Below, in pieces: positions 35,819 through 45,353 of a stretch of 64,000 nucleotides of DNA. Position 1 is the stretch's first letter. The number at the start of each line of letters is the position of its first letter. The stretch comes from Desulfobacterales bacterium (GTDB taxonomy: Bacteria > Desulfobacterota > Desulfobacteria > Desulfobacterales > UBA11574), in the NCBI GenBank assembly GCA_022340885.1, contig JAJDND010000020.1, positions 1 through 64,000 on the forward strand, read 5' to 3'. The notes under the pieces were generated by a model. It searched no databases. It was given only the letters and a program-made list of their open reading frames with translations, and had not been told where the DNA came from. The translations under genes were made by a program, and so were the position numbers.

Positions 35819-35852
35819 CGAGGCCTTTGAAAACCGTTCATTTTTGACCCAA
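35819..35852. repeat. Palindromic element family 1, half copy upstream of nuoA
   Basis: The 22-nt end CGAGGCCTTTGAAAACCG... (35819-35840) matches the copy A terminal repeat with two mismatches, followed by TTTTTGACCCAA, the family's gene-proximal core. The other half is missing. It lies 25 nt from the nuoA start, in the same orientation as other copies have to their genes. Confidence 0.65.
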
Positions 35853-36007
35853 AAACAGAGGGTTCGATCGAGTATGGATCAATCTATCAATTCATCTTAA
35901 ACAATCGAGTCCTCGATTGTCAAGTAGTGAAACAGCCAGATACGCAGACGTCCGCGTGAAAGGGGTAAGCGCATCTCCTGAATACGGACGAGCCGAATGC
36001 AATACAT

Positions 36008-36475
36008 CTATTTCTTTTTACGGGGCCATCCCCAGTGCTCATAATATTCCCAGTCGCCGATGGTACTCAACTCTTTGATGTGAAGATCCTGGGCGACAAG
36101 GCTGGCCCTTAGCACATCCCCGATGGACAGAAGACCGATATATTCGCCGTCTTTTTCCACCAGAATATGACGGATAAACAATCCTAAAAACATTTCATTG
36201 ATTTTGAGAATGGATGCGGTATGCGGCGCGGTATACAGCGGAGAAACCATATAGTCGCCAATAAGCGCCGTATCGGGATCGAATTCCGGCAGGTTCATGT
36301 TGTGCAGCAGGTCTCTTTCCGTCCAAATTCCGGCAATTTTGCCTTCTTTTTGGACCAGTACCGCCCCGATATTCTGCTCGTTCATCAGCCTCACGGCCGC
36401 ACGGATGGTCCTGTCAGAAGAAATACAAATCATCTCCCTGTTTTTTTCTTTTAAAACTTCTTCTGCAGTTATCAT
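36008..36475 (-). CDS. CBS-domain pair protein
   Basis: The 155-residue protein consists of two CBS domains (about 10-62 and 75-135), a Bateman module that binds adenosine nucleotides. Marks are IGAVLVQKEGKIAGIWTERDLL in the first and RHILVEKDGEYIGLLSIGDVL in the second, each with the terminal T/G-x-x-D-L/V. No catalytic domain is attached, so it probably senses energy state and acts on another protein. It stands alone, upstream of the nuo genes on the same strand, 215 bp from nuoA. The hairpin at 36489 lies directly upstream of its start. Confidence 0.9.
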   Translation of the reverse strand: MITAEEVLKEKNREMICISSDRTIRAAVRLMNEQNIGAVLVQKEGKIAGIWTERDLLHNMNLPEFDPDTALIGDYMVSPLYTAPHTASILKINEMFLGLFIRHILVEKDGEYIGLLSIGDVLRASLVAQDLHIKELSTIGDWEYYEHWGWPRKKK

Positions 36476-36762
36476 TTTGACCTCCCGAAATAAAATCGTT
36501 TAACGATTTTATGAAACTCCCGTTCCGTTAAAAGCGGGACGGGATCCTAAAATTAAAAAAAATGCTCCGGCGTTTTCTTTATTTAAGCGCAAAATATTTG
36601 CGATTTGCAAATAAAATGTGCTATTGTTATTTTAGATTGTCAAACTTTCCGAAAAACGATCTTTTAGAATGCCGCGAGTTATCATACCCGACGAATTTTT
36701 AGTCCGTAACTTCTTTGAAAACCACAAATAATGGAAAATCTACGCTCAAAAGGAGGTATTTC
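36476..36762. other. 287-bp divergent region between CBS and ferritin-like genes
   Basis: It holds the family 2 hairpin (36489-36517), a small GC hairpin (cccgttccgttaaaagcggg, 36520-36539) and AT-rich sequence. TTGCAA and TATTTT 17 bases apart around 36608-36636 are a weak promoter candidate for the ferritin-like gene. Confidence 0.4.
36489..36517. repeat. Family 2 hairpin (short copy)
   Basis: ATAAAATCGT and ACGATTTTAT form a 10-bp stem with loop TTA, followed by GAAAC. The same stem with loop GTA is found at 46879 and 54189, where a second GCGGC/GCCGC stem follows. Here the second stem is missing or diverged. Confidence 0.55.
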
Positions 36763-37320
36763 ATGGCGAAACAGACCAAAGAACAACGGAGAAAGAAGGT
36801 TATCGAGGTCTTGAACAAGGCGCGCAGCATGGAACTGCAAGCCATTACCCAGTACATGAACCAGCATTACAATTTGGATGATATGGATTACGGCGATTTG
36901 GCCGGAAAAATCAAGCTCATCGCCATCGATGAGATGCGCCACGCCGAGATGTTTGCCGAGCGAATCAAGGAATTGGGCGGAGAACCCACCACAGAACCTG
37001 CCGGAAAAACCGCCAAAGGCCAGAAAATCCAAACGGTATTTTCATTTGACGCAAAACTCGAGGACGATACCATCGATGTATATAACCAGTTTCTCCTGGT
37101 ATGCAGGGAAAACGGCGACAGCACCAGCGTGAAGATTTTTGAAGAGATCATCGATGAAGAACAGATTCATTTCAATTATTTCGACAATACCAACGACCAC
37201 ATCGAGAAACTCGGAGATACATATCTTTCTCAAATCGCCGGGACTTCGTCCGCCACCGGTTTGGGGACCCAGGGCTTTGTCGGCAGAGGCGGCTCCTTGA
37301 CGCCTCAGGGCGGAGCCTGA
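36763..37320 (+). CDS. bfr: Bacterioferritin-like di-iron protein
   Basis: The 185-residue protein is a four-helix ferritin-like protein. Di-iron ligand motifs are ELQAITQYMNQHY, DEMRHAEMFAERIKELGG and EEIIDEEQIHFNYF, which supply the Glu and ExxH ligands. It would oxidise Fe(II) and store iron in the cytoplasm, limiting oxidative damage. It is longer than classical Bfr (about 158) by a Gly/Thr-rich tail from residue 155. The haem-binding Met of Bfr could not be identified, so a non-haem ferritin-like protein is possible. The start at 36763 has AAAGGAGG. A palindromic element begins in its stop codon. Confidence 0.85.
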   Translation: MAKQTKEQRRKKVIEVLNKARSMELQAITQYMNQHYNLDDMDYGDLAGKIKLIAIDEMRHAEMFAERIKELGGEPTTEPAGKTAKGQKIQTVFSFDAKLEDDTIDVYNQFLLVCRENGDSTSVKIFEEIIDEEQIHFNYFDNTNDHIEKLGDTYLSQIAGTSSATGLGTQGFVGRGGSLTPQGGA

Positions 37321-37462
37321 AGTGGTTTCAAAACCTACAATTGGGCTCAAGGTCAAGGCGGACTGAAAGGGCCAACCGCAGGAATATCGGGAATATTTCG
37401 AGGATTGGATGTTTCAGTCCAACACAGAGATTGAGCCCAAGAGGGGGTTTTGAAACCACTTC
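37319..37462. repeat. Palindromic element family 1, copy C' (144 bp)
   Basis: Perfect 16-nt terminal repeats (GAAGTGGTTTCAAAAC, 37319-37334; complement 37447-37462). The core matches the copy at 6475 almost base for base (CCAACCGCAGGAATATCGGG, AATATTTCGAGGATTGGA). It starts within the bfr stop codon and ends 15 nt before the start of the acyl-CoA synthetase, so it is the entire intergenic region. Confidence 0.8.
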
Positions 37463-37477
37463 TAAGGAACAGAGACC

Positions 37478-39634
37478 ATGCATGAGTTAGATCCCATCTT
37501 CTCCCCGAAATCAGTGGCTGTTGTCGGCGCTTCCGCAACACCGGGGAAAGTCGGTCATGACATATTCGCCAATATTTTGCGCGGGGGGTATGCCGGTACG
37601 CTCTACCCGGTCAATCCCCGCGCAAAATCGATCCTATGCGTCCGCGCCTATCCGACCATCAAAGAGGTCCCCGATCCCGTGGATCTCGCCATGATTATTC
37701 TGCCCCCTCAGCCGGCCCTTATAACCGTGGAAGAGGCTGCGGAAGCGGGTGTGAAAGGCATTGTCATTGTCTCGGCCGGTTTTCGCGAAGTCGGCGGCGA
37801 AGGGCTTGAGCTGGAAAAACGCATCGTATCCATCTGCAGACAGGCCGGTATCCGTGTGGTGGGTCCGAACTGTTTAGGGGTGATCAACCCGTTGCCCGAC
37901 ATCAGATTAAATGCCAGCTTTTCCGCCCGCATGCCGGCGCCGGGTAAAATTTCATTCATCTCACAAAGCGGCGCATTATGCACGGCGGTGCTGGATTTTG
38001 CGGCAGATCGGAATTTCGGTTTTTCCAAATTTATCTCCATCGGCAACAAGGCGGATGTGGATGAACTGGATCTATTGCTTTATCTGCACGAGGATCCCAA
38101 CACCGAGGTCATTATGATTTATCTGGAGGAGCTTCGCAGAGGCCCTGCTTTCATTGAAACCGCCAGGGCCATCACCTCCGGATACCGGCGCACGCCCATA
38201 CTGGTTATCAAGTCCGGCAGGACGACGGCCGGTGCCCGGGCCGCGGCTTCCCATACGGGATCGCTGGCCGGATCAGAGGCGGTATATGATGCCATATTCA
38301 AGCAGACTGGCATCATTCGCGCCGAATCCATCCATGAGCTTTTCGACTTTGCAGACGCCTTTGCCTACAAAGAGGAAAGCGCTTTGGGCAAATTGAAACG
38401 AAAAATGCCCCGGGGCAACCGGGTGGCCATTGTGACCAATGCCGGCGGCCCGGGAATCGTGGCCACCGACATGACGGTCTCTTCCGGCTTGAAACTGGCC
38501 CGCTTCAGTTCAGAAACCGTTGAGACCCTGCAACGGCACCTGCCCGAAACAGCAAACCTTCAAAATCCGGTGGATGTCATTGGTGATGCCGCTTATGACC
38601 GTTATGAAAATGCGCTCTCCGCCGTTATCAAAGACGAAGACGTCGACGGCGCGCTTGTGATCCTGACCCCCCAGTCCATGACCAATGCCCTGGACACGGC
38701 GGAAGCCATTGTAAGGGTTGCCAGGGGATCCAACAAGCCCATCCTCTGCTGCTTCATGGGAATCATCGATGTTTCCCCAGGCGTGAAGTACCTGCAGGAG
38801 CACGGATATCCTGTTTTTAACTTTCCGGAAGATGCGGCCAAAGCTTTCGGCGCCCTATATGAATACGCCCGATGGACCAACCGGCGTTTTTTGCCGTTGT
38901 TCGATTTCAAGCACGATACCCAGGGGGCTGAAACCATCATTCAATCGAGTCTCGCAGCAGGGAAAACGCATTTGGGCGAACTGGACGGGACCGGCTTGCT
39001 CGAATGCTATGGATTTCGTGTGCTGCCGGCGAAACTCGCCAAAAACGAAATTGAAGCCGTTGACGCTGCGAAAGAAATGGCGTTCCCGGTGGTGATGAAA
39101 ATCGTATCGCCCCAGATTCTTCACAAATCCGACGCCGGCGGTGTGCTGGTGGGTTTAAAGGATGAACAGGACGTTAGAGGCGCTTTCAATCAGATCGTCG
39201 ATCAGGCCGCCGAATTCAACCCGGATGCGGCCATTGACGGCGTGCTGGTTCAAAAAATGGCCCTGCCGGGCACTGAAACGATTCTGGGAATGAATCGCTA
39301 TCCGATTTTCGGGCCGTTGCTGATGTTCGGGCTGGGCGGCATCTACGTCGAGGTTTTTGCGGACGTCGTCTTTCGCCTGGCGCCAATCGACAGAAACGAA
39401 GCCCGTCGCATGATGCATGAAATCAAAGGGACCCGGCTTTTCGAAGGGTTTAGAGGAAAACCCAAGTCGGATCTCGAAGCCATTGAAAAAGCATTGGTCC
39501 GCTTGTCCGATATGGTCATGAATCATCCGGAAATCAGTGAATTGGATATTAATCCACTGATGATCCATGAACAGGGAAAAGGCGCCACCGTTGCCGATTG
39601 CCGGATCATTCTGAAATCCGTTGAAAAAGCGTGA
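37478..39634 (+). CDS. ADP-forming acyl-CoA (acetyl-CoA) synthetase, fused alpha-beta
   Basis: The 718-residue protein joins the two subunits of ADP-forming acyl-CoA synthetase. The N-terminal CoA-binding Rossmann domain begins VAVVGASATPGKVG. The succinyl-CoA-ligase-like domain has the phosphohistidine motif ASHTGSLAGSEA. The C-terminal ATP-grasp domain (about 490-710) has KIVSPQILHKSDAGGV and IFGPLLMFGLGGIYVE. It interconverts acyl-CoA and free acid with ATP/ADP, giving substrate-level phosphorylation or acid activation. Which acid it uses (acetate, others) cannot be told. The only upstream DNA between it and bfr is a palindromic element, so the element must be in its leader or it must share the bfr transcript. 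Confidence 0.94.
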   Translation: MHELDPIFSPKSVAVVGASATPGKVGHDIFANILRGGYAGTLYPVNPRAKSILCVRAYPTIKEVPDPVDLAMIILPPQPALITVEEAAEAGVKGIVIVSAGFREVGGEGLELEKRIVSICRQAGIRVVGPNCLGVINPLPDIRLNASFSARMPAPGKISFISQSGALCTAVLDFAADRNFGFSKFISIGNKADVDELDLLLYLHEDPNTEVIMIYLEELRRGPAFIETARAITSGYRRTPILVIKSGRTTAGARAAASHTGSLAGSEAVYDAIFKQTGIIRAESIHELFDFADAFAYKEESALGKLKRKMPRGNRVAIVTNAGGPGIVATDMTVSSGLKLARFSSETVETLQRHLPETANLQNPVDVIGDAAYDRYENALSAVIKDEDVDGALVILTPQSMTNALDTAEAIVRVARGSNKPILCCFMGIIDVSPGVKYLQEHGYPVFNFPEDAAKAFGALYEYARWTNRRFLPLFDFKHDTQGAETIIQSSLAAGKTHLGELDGTGLLECYGFRVLPAKLAKNEIEAVDAAKEMAFPVVMKIVSPQILHKSDAGGVLVGLKDEQDVRGAFNQIVDQAAEFNPDAAIDGVLVQKMALPGTETILGMNRYPIFGPLLMFGLGGIYVEVFADVVFRLAPIDRNEARRMMHEIKGTRLFEGFRGKPKSDLEAIEKALVRLSDMVMNHPEISELDINPLMIHEQGKGATVADCRIILKSVEKA

Positions 39635-40101
39635 TGATGCCGCTTCGCGATCATTCCCGATGGAAGACCGACGACCGCTTTGATAGGAAGATGGACGAAT
39701 GAAAGCAGATGACAGACGACGGATGACGGACGACAGAAGGCAAAAAACGTGTCCTTTGAATTCATATTCTGACCTCTGACTTCGGACTTCTGACCTCCGG
39801 CCTTTCCTATTTCCTATTTCCGTGTTCGAAACATCTCAAGTCGGATTTTTTTAATGAATTTGACTTAAGTCAATTCTTTTCATGGAAGACTATGCTAGAA
39901 ATAGATAACGACTGAAACTCTATATCAACTCGAAGCCATCTCAAAATAAAGATTTTGGTTCAAAATCAAGGCGGATCCGAGTTTTAACGCGCAGGCATAC
40001 TCAAGTATGTCGAGGATTTAAAACGAGGTTCCAACGCTGAGCTTGGGCCAAAAGATTATTTTGAGATAGCTTCTCATAACATTCCGTTCGGGAGGTATCC
40101 G
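39635..40101. other. 467-bp region upstream of narG
   Basis: Contains microrepeats (39650-39805; gatggaagaccgacgaccgc, gacggatgacggacgacaga, ctgacttcggacttctgacc), an AT-rich segment (39830-39930) likely to hold the nar promoter, the palindromic element 39932-40074 and the narG ribosome site GGGAGGT. I could not assign an FNR- or NarL-type operator with confidence. Confidence 0.5.
39932..40074. repeat. Palindromic element family 1, copy B' (143 bp)
   Basis: Near-identical to the copy at 15569-15713, inverted. Terminal repeats are GAAGC(C/T)ATCTCAAAAT. The core has GCAGGCATACTCAAGTATGT, CGAGGATTTAAAACGAGG and GAGCTTGGGCCAAAAG. Its end is 27 nt from the narG start, and it would be in the leader of the narGHJI-narK message if the promoter is upstream of it. 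Confidence 0.8.
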
Positions 40102-43100
40102 ATGGCCGATCGATCCTTTTTATCCGCTCTTCGTTTTTTCCGCCCCAAAGGTGAAAAGTATGGATGTAATGAAGAAAAAATCGCCGAAGGCTGGGGAGAA
40201 ATTCGTTGCGGACAGAGGGACTGGGAGAACTTTTACCGAAAACGGTGGCAATACGATAAAAAAGTTCGCTCGACCCACGGCGTGAATTGCACCGGATCAT
40301 GTTCATGGGACGTTTATGTCAAAAACGGCATGGTGGTATGGGAAACCCAAAATACCGATTATCCGAAATGCGGCCTCGGGTACCCCAACCATGAGCCCCG
40401 GGGCTGTCCGCGCGGCTGCACCTTTTCCTGGTACACTTACAGCCCGGTCCGTCTGAAACATCCGCTCATGCGGTCGGCGCTTCTCGAAATGTGGCGGGAA
40501 GAACTCACAGCACACCCCGATCCGGTGAAAGCCTGGCGCAGCATCGCCGAAAATCCGGACAAGAAGAAAAAATACCAAACCGTGCGCGGTAAAGGGGGAT
40601 TCGTTCGGGTGTCGTGGGACGAAGCCGCGACCCTCATTGCAGCGTCCCTCATCCATACGATTCAAACCTTCGGACCGGACCGGATATTCGGTTTCACTCC
40701 GATCCCGGCCATGTCCATGGTTTGTTATGCCTCGGGCGCCAGATTCCTCTCCCTTATCGGCGGGTCCATGATCAGCTTTTATGACTGGTATTGCGACCTT
40801 CCGCCCGCTTCTCCCCAAATCTGGGGGGAACAGACCGATGTCCCGGAAAGCGCGGATTGGTACGAATCCACATACATGATCGTCTGGGGGACCAATCTGC
40901 CCATGACCCGAACGCCGGACGCTCATTTTTTTACAGAAGCGCGGTATCGCGGCGCGCAGGTGGCGGCGGTGGCGCCCGATTATGCGGAATATGTAAAGTT
41001 CGCCGACACGTGGCTTCCGGCCAGAGCAGGAACAGACGGCGCCTTGGCCATGGCCATGACGCATGTCGTTTTCAAGGAATTTTATATCGACAAACAGACT
41101 GAATACTTTTTCGAATATGCCAAATCATACACGGATCTGCCCTTTGCGGTGATCCTCGACCGTCACGAAGACGCTTATAAAGCCGGTCGATTTCTGAGGG
41201 CAACGGATCTCGGTGCAGCGGTGACCAACTCCGACTGGAAAACCGTTGTCTTCGACACCCACAAAGAAGCATTTGTGATTCCCAACGGAAGTATCGGATT
41301 CCGCTGGAATGAAGAAGGCCAATGGAACCTCGACCCCATGGATTCAGCGGACAATGCGACCGTGAACCCCCTGCTGAGTTATGCGGAAGATGCCGATGAA
41401 TGGCTGGCGGTCCGCTTCCCATGTTTTGACACCGACGGCGCCACTACCAAAACCGGTCTGGCTCCGGTTAAAAAGGTCCATAACGGCACAGGAACCATAC
41501 GGGTAACCACGGTGTTCGATCTCATGGCCGCCCATCTGGGAATTCCAAGAAGCCAGGCACCGTCCATCCCGGAAGACTATCCTTCCGGCTACGACGACCC
41601 GAAACCCTATACGCCGGCCTGGCAGGAAGCCCTCACCGGCGTACCTCGAAAAGACGTTGTCCGGGTGGCCCGGGAATTTGCACGGAACGCCGAAAAAACA
41701 CGGGGCAAATCCATGATATTCTTAGGGGCGGGAACCAACCACTGGTATCACAGCGACATGATTTACCGCACGATTATCAATTTGACCACACTTTGCGGCT
41801 GTCAGGGCGTCAACGGCGGCGGATGGGCTCATTACGTCGGCCAGGAAAAGGTTCGACCCCAGGCGGCCTGGGCCCAGATTGCCTTTGGTCTGGATTGGAA
41901 GCGACCGCCGCGGCAGCAGAACGGAACGTCGTTTTATTACTTTGCCACCGATCAGTGGCGCTACGATCGAATGGATTCCGGTTTTTTTCTTTCCCCTTTG
42001 GCGGACACAACGAAACCCCTCCACATGGCCGACTATAACGCAATCGCCGCTCGCTTGGGATGGCTGCCATTTTATCCACAGTTCAATTGCAATCCCATCG
42101 AACTGTGCAAAGAAGCCTTCCAGCAGGGCGCGGCATCCGACGAAGATGTCATCGCCTATGTCGTCGACCGGCTCAAAAAAGAAAAGATTCGTTTTTCCAT
42201 AGAGGATCCCGACAACCCGGTCAACTTTCCGCGGGTTCTCTTTCTCTGGCGCGCCAACCTGCTCGGGGCCAGCGGTAAAGGCCACGAGTATTTTCTCAAG
42301 CATCTTTTGGGCGTCGAAAATGCGGTTTTCAACCAGGACAGCGACATCCGGCCCGAAGAAATCGAATGGCGGGACCCGGCGCCTGAAGGCAAACTGGATT
42401 TGCTGGTGACCATGGAACTTCGCATGTCCACCAGCGCCCTGTATGCCGACGTGGCCCTGCCCGCCGCAGGGTGGTATGAAATGCACGATCTGAATACGAC
42501 GGACATGCACCCCTTTATCCATCCGTTCAATCCGGCCGTGGACCCGTCCTGGGAAACGCGAACCAACTGGGACCAGTTCAAGACCATCGCCAAAAAATTC
42601 TCGGAACTTTCCGCGGTTCATCTCGGCGAAATGAAAGATCTCGTGGCAACACCGCTGATGCACGATACCCCCGGCGAAATCGCCCAGCCCGAAGTGAAAG
42701 ACTGGAAAAGCGGCGAAACAGATCCCATTCCCGGAAAAACCATGCCGAACCTTGCGGTCGTCACCCGCAACTATCCGGATACTTACAAAATGATGACCGC
42801 CCTGGGCCCTTTGGTAGAAACAGCCGGGGTGGGGTCAAAGGGTGTCTCATGGCCCGGAAAAGAAGAATATGCCGAGCTGAAAGAATTACTCGGGGTGGTG
42901 TCCGAACCCGGTGTCAGCCAGGGGATGCCGAAACTCGATACCGGAAAACAGGCCGCCGAAACAATCCTGAAACTGGCGCCGGAAACCAACGGCGAAACCG
43001 CCGAAAAATCCTGGCACGTTCTCGAAAAAAAGACCGGCCGGTTTCTGAAGCATTTGAGCGCGTCAAGAAAAAGCGAAAAATATTCGTTTGCGGATATCAG

Positions 43101-43806
43101 CGTTCAGCCCAGAAAAATCATTACGTCCCCGGTGTGGAGCGGTATCGAATCCGAAGACCGGCGGTATTCGCCCTTTGTCATCAACATCGAAGAAAAAGTC
43201 CCCTTCCGGACGCTCACGGGCAGGGCTCAATTTTATCTGGACCATCTGTGGATGCGCGATTTCGGAGAAAACCTGCCCCTTTACCGACCGCCCCTGGATA
43301 TCCGTGCGCTGGGCTCAATCCTTTTGGACCGGAATGACCAACCGGAGCTTATTCTCAATTATCTGACCCCCCATTCGAAATGGTCCATTCACAGCACCTA
43401 TTCCGACACGCTCACCATGCTCACCCTCTTTCGAGGGGGTGAAGCCATTTGGATCAATAACGACGACGCCGAAAAAATCGATATCAAAGACAATGACTGG
43501 CTGGAATGTTTCAATGCCAACGGTGTGGTCGTGGCAAAAGCCGTGGTCAGCCATCGCATACCGCCCGGAAAGGCGTTCATGTATCACGCCCAGGAGAGGC
43601 TGATCAACACCCCGGGTTCCCGGATGTCCGGGCAGCGGGGCGGCACCCACAACAGTGTCACGCGAATCGTTGTCAAACCGACTCACATGATCGGCGGATA
43701 CGCTCAGCTCAGCTATGGTTTCAATTACTACGGAACCGTGGGTTCACAAAGAGACGAGGTGATCGTCGTTCGAAAAGCAGGGGAGATCGACTGGTATGAA
43801 GATTAA
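40102..43806 (+). CDS. narG: Respiratory nitrate reductase alpha subunit
   Basis: NarG holds the bis-MGD molybdenum cofactor and the FS0 cluster and reduces nitrate to nitrite at the cytoplasmic face. The FS0 ligands are His59, Cys63, Cys67 and Cys102 (RSTHGVNCTGSCSW and GCPRG). The Mo ligand Asp228 lies in FYDWYCDLPPAS and equals E. coli Asp222. Further marks are WGEQTDVPESADWY, GTDGALAMAMTHV, PNGSIGFRW and GQRGGTHNSVTR. Length is 1234 residues (E. coli 1247). There is no Tat signal, which fits the cytoplasmic type. The start at 40102 has GGGAGGT. It overlaps narH by 11 bases. A periplasmic or nitrite-oxidising relative is less likely given the lack of a signal. Confidence 0.97.
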   Translation: MADRSFLSALRFFRPKGEKYGCNEEKIAEGWGEIRCGQRDWENFYRKRWQYDKKVRSTHGVNCTGSCSWDVYVKNGMVVWETQNTDYPKCGLGYPNHEPRGCPRGCTFSWYTYSPVRLKHPLMRSALLEMWREELTAHPDPVKAWRSIAENPDKKKKYQTVRGKGGFVRVSWDEAATLIAASLIHTIQTFGPDRIFGFTPIPAMSMVCYASGARFLSLIGGSMISFYDWYCDLPPASPQIWGEQTDVPESADWYESTYMIVWGTNLPMTRTPDAHFFTEARYRGAQVAAVAPDYAEYVKFADTWLPARAGTDGALAMAMTHVVFKEFYIDKQTEYFFEYAKSYTDLPFAVILDRHEDAYKAGRFLRATDLGAAVTNSDWKTVVFDTHKEAFVIPNGSIGFRWNEEGQWNLDPMDSADNATVNPLLSYAEDADEWLAVRFPCFDTDGATTKTGLAPVKKVHNGTGTIRVTTVFDLMAAHLGIPRSQAPSIPEDYPSGYDDPKPYTPAWQEALTGVPRKDVVRVAREFARNAEKTRGKSMIFLGAGTNHWYHSDMIYRTIINLTTLCGCQGVNGGGWAHYVGQEKVRPQAAWAQIAFGLDWKRPPRQQNGTSFYYFATDQWRYDRMDSGFFLSPLADTTKPLHMADYNAIAARLGWLPFYPQFNCNPIELCKEAFQQGAASDEDVIAYVVDRLKKEKIRFSIEDPDNPVNFPRVLFLWRANLLGASGKGHEYFLKHLLGVENAVFNQDSDIRPEEIEWRDPAPEGKLDLLVTMELRMSTSALYADVALPAAGWYEMHDLNTTDMHPFIHPFNPAVDPSWETRTNWDQFKTIAKKFSELSAVHLGEMKDLVATPLMHDTPGEIAQPEVKDWKSGETDPIPGKTMPNLAVVTRNYPDTYKMMTALGPLVETAGVGSKGVSWPGKEEYAELKELLGVVSEPGVSQGMPKLDTGKQAAETILKLAPETNGETAEKSWHVLEKKTGRFLKHLSASRKSEKYSFADISVQPRKIITSPVWSGIESEDRRYSPFVINIEEKVPFRTLTGRAQFYLDHLWMRDFGENLPLYRPPLDIRALGSILLDRNDQPELILNYLTPHSKWSIHSTYSDTLTMLTLFRGGEAIWINNDDAEKIDIKDNDWLECFNANGVVVAKAVVSHRIPPGKAFMYHAQERLINTPGSRMSGQRGGTHNSVTRIVVKPTHMIGGYAQLSYGFNYYGTVGSQRDEVIVVRKAGEIDWYED

Positions 43807-45211
43807 AGCGCAAATGGCAATGGTCTTGAATCTGGACAAATGTATCGGCTGCCACACCTGCAGTATACCCTGCAAGAATGTGTGGACGAACCGCAAAGGC
43901 GCCGAATACATGTGGTTTAACAACGTGGAAACCAAACCCGGCATCGGATACCCGCAAAAATGGGAAAATCAGACGATCCATAACGGTGGATGGACCTTGA
44001 AAAACGGAAAACTGAGGCTGAAGGCCGGCGAACGCCTGCACAAATTCGCCAACATTTTCCACAACCCCGATTTGCCGACAGTGGAGCAATACTATGAACC
44101 CTGGACCTATGATTATGACAAACTCATTTCCAGTCCCAATAAACGGTATCAACCTTCCATTCGTCCCAAATCACAAATTACCGGTGACCCTATACGCATA
44201 AAATGGGGGCCCAACTGGGAGGATGATCTGGCAGGGGTCAGCGAGACCGGTATCCACGACGTCAACTTCGCCCGTCTCGATCACGCCGTTTATCTGTCTT
44301 TTAAACACGTATTCCTTTTTTACCTTCCCCGGCTGTGCGAGCACTGTTTGAATCCCGCCTGCGTAGCCTCGTGCCCTTCGGGAGCGCTTTACAAACGGGA
44401 AGAGGACGGCATCGTTCTGGTGGACCAGGAACGGTGCAGAGGCTGGCGCTACTGCGTCTCGGGATGCCCTTACAAAAAAGTGTATTTCAACTGGAACACC
44501 GGCCGGTCCGAGAAATGCATTTTCTGCTATCCCAGGATCGAAGCCGGCATGCCGACCCTGTGCGCTTTCTCTTGCGTAGGCCGGATCAGGTATGTCGGTG
44601 TGGTTTTATACGATGCCGACAAAATTCACGCTGCGGCTTCTTCAGACCCGCCGGCGTCCCTGTACCGCGCGCATTTGGATATTTTGCTGGATCCTGATGA
44701 TCCGGAAGTTGCACGCGCTGCAAACGCACAGGGAATTTCTCAAAATTTTATCGACGCCGCCCGGAAATCACCCGTATTTAAGCTGGCAAAGACCTGGGAA
44801 CTGGCCCTTCCCTTGCATCCGGAATTTCGCACGCTGCCCATGGTGTGGTACATTCCGCCGCTGAGTCCCATTGCCGAACATGTGGAACCAACGGAGCAGG
44901 TGGACGCCATAGACCGGCTTCGAATTCCCGTCGCCTATCTGGCGAACCTGCTGACGGCCGGAGACGAAACCCAAATCCGGCGGGTACTCAAACGTCTTAT
45001 CGCCTTGAGAAGGTATATGCGGTCCATCCGGGTGGAAAATTCCTTGGACGAGGACGTCTTGCAACAGGCCGGGCTCACGCCGCAAACGGCCCGGGAAATG
45101 TACCAATTGCTGGCCATCGCCAAATACGAAGAACGCTTTGTCGTGCCCACCCGGGCCGTCGGCGACGGCATGCAGACATTTCGGGACCAGGGAGCGTGCG
45201 GGTTTTCCTAA
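43796..45211 (+). CDS. narH: Respiratory nitrate reductase beta subunit
   Basis: NarH carries four iron-sulfur clusters and links the haems of NarI to NarG. Motifs are CIGCHTCSIPCKNVW, CEHCLNPACVASCP, CRGWRYCVSGCP and CIFCYPRIEAG with CAFSCVGR. The Trp in place of the second Cys in CRGW is the hallmark of the [3Fe-4S] cluster. The 471-residue length is somewhat below E. coli (512). The start overlaps narG by 11 bases, so translation is coupled. Confidence 0.97.
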   Translation: MKIKAQMAMVLNLDKCIGCHTCSIPCKNVWTNRKGAEYMWFNNVETKPGIGYPQKWENQTIHNGGWTLKNGKLRLKAGERLHKFANIFHNPDLPTVEQYYEPWTYDYDKLISSPNKRYQPSIRPKSQITGDPIRIKWGPNWEDDLAGVSETGIHDVNFARLDHAVYLSFKHVFLFYLPRLCEHCLNPACVASCPSGALYKREEDGIVLVDQERCRGWRYCVSGCPYKKVYFNWNTGRSEKCIFCYPRIEAGMPTLCAFSCVGRIRYVGVVLYDADKIHAAASSDPPASLYRAHLDILLDPDDPEVARAANAQGISQNFIDAARKSPVFKLAKTWELALPLHPEFRTLPMVWYIPPLSPIAEHVEPTEQVDAIDRLRIPVAYLANLLTAGDETQIRRVLKRLIALRRYMRSIRVENSLDEDVLQQAGLTPQTAREMYQLLAIAKYEERFVVPTRAVGDGMQTFRDQGACGFS

Positions 45212-45212
45212 G

Positions 45213-45352
45213 ACTAGGGCGGAGGACGGACGACAGAAGGCGGAAGTCAGAGGACAGAGGACGGACGAACAATGGAAGATGGAAGACCGCTTCGATAGGA
45301 GGAGGGACGAAGGAAGAAGTTTAGAAGGTGAGAAGATGAGAAGGTCAGAGTA
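45213..45352. repeat. Microrepeat between narH and narJ
   Basis: The whole 142-bp spacer is made of units such as ggcggaggacggacgacag, aggcggaagtcagaggacag and gaagatggaagaccgcttcg. It begins at the narH stop and ends at the narJ start, and contains no evident ribosome site except a weak purine stretch (ggtcagag) before 45354. Confidence 0.65.
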
Positions 45353-45353
45353 G

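Noticed and set aside
41722..42663. Minus-strand open frame of 313 codons
   Set aside because: Antisense to narG, no recognisable motif.
40102..43806. narG as formate dehydrogenase, arsenite oxidase or periplasmic nitrite oxidoreductase
   Set aside because: No Sec/Cys codon or Tat signal, the Asp Mo ligand and FS0 His-Cys set are of Nar type, and narJ and narI genes follow.
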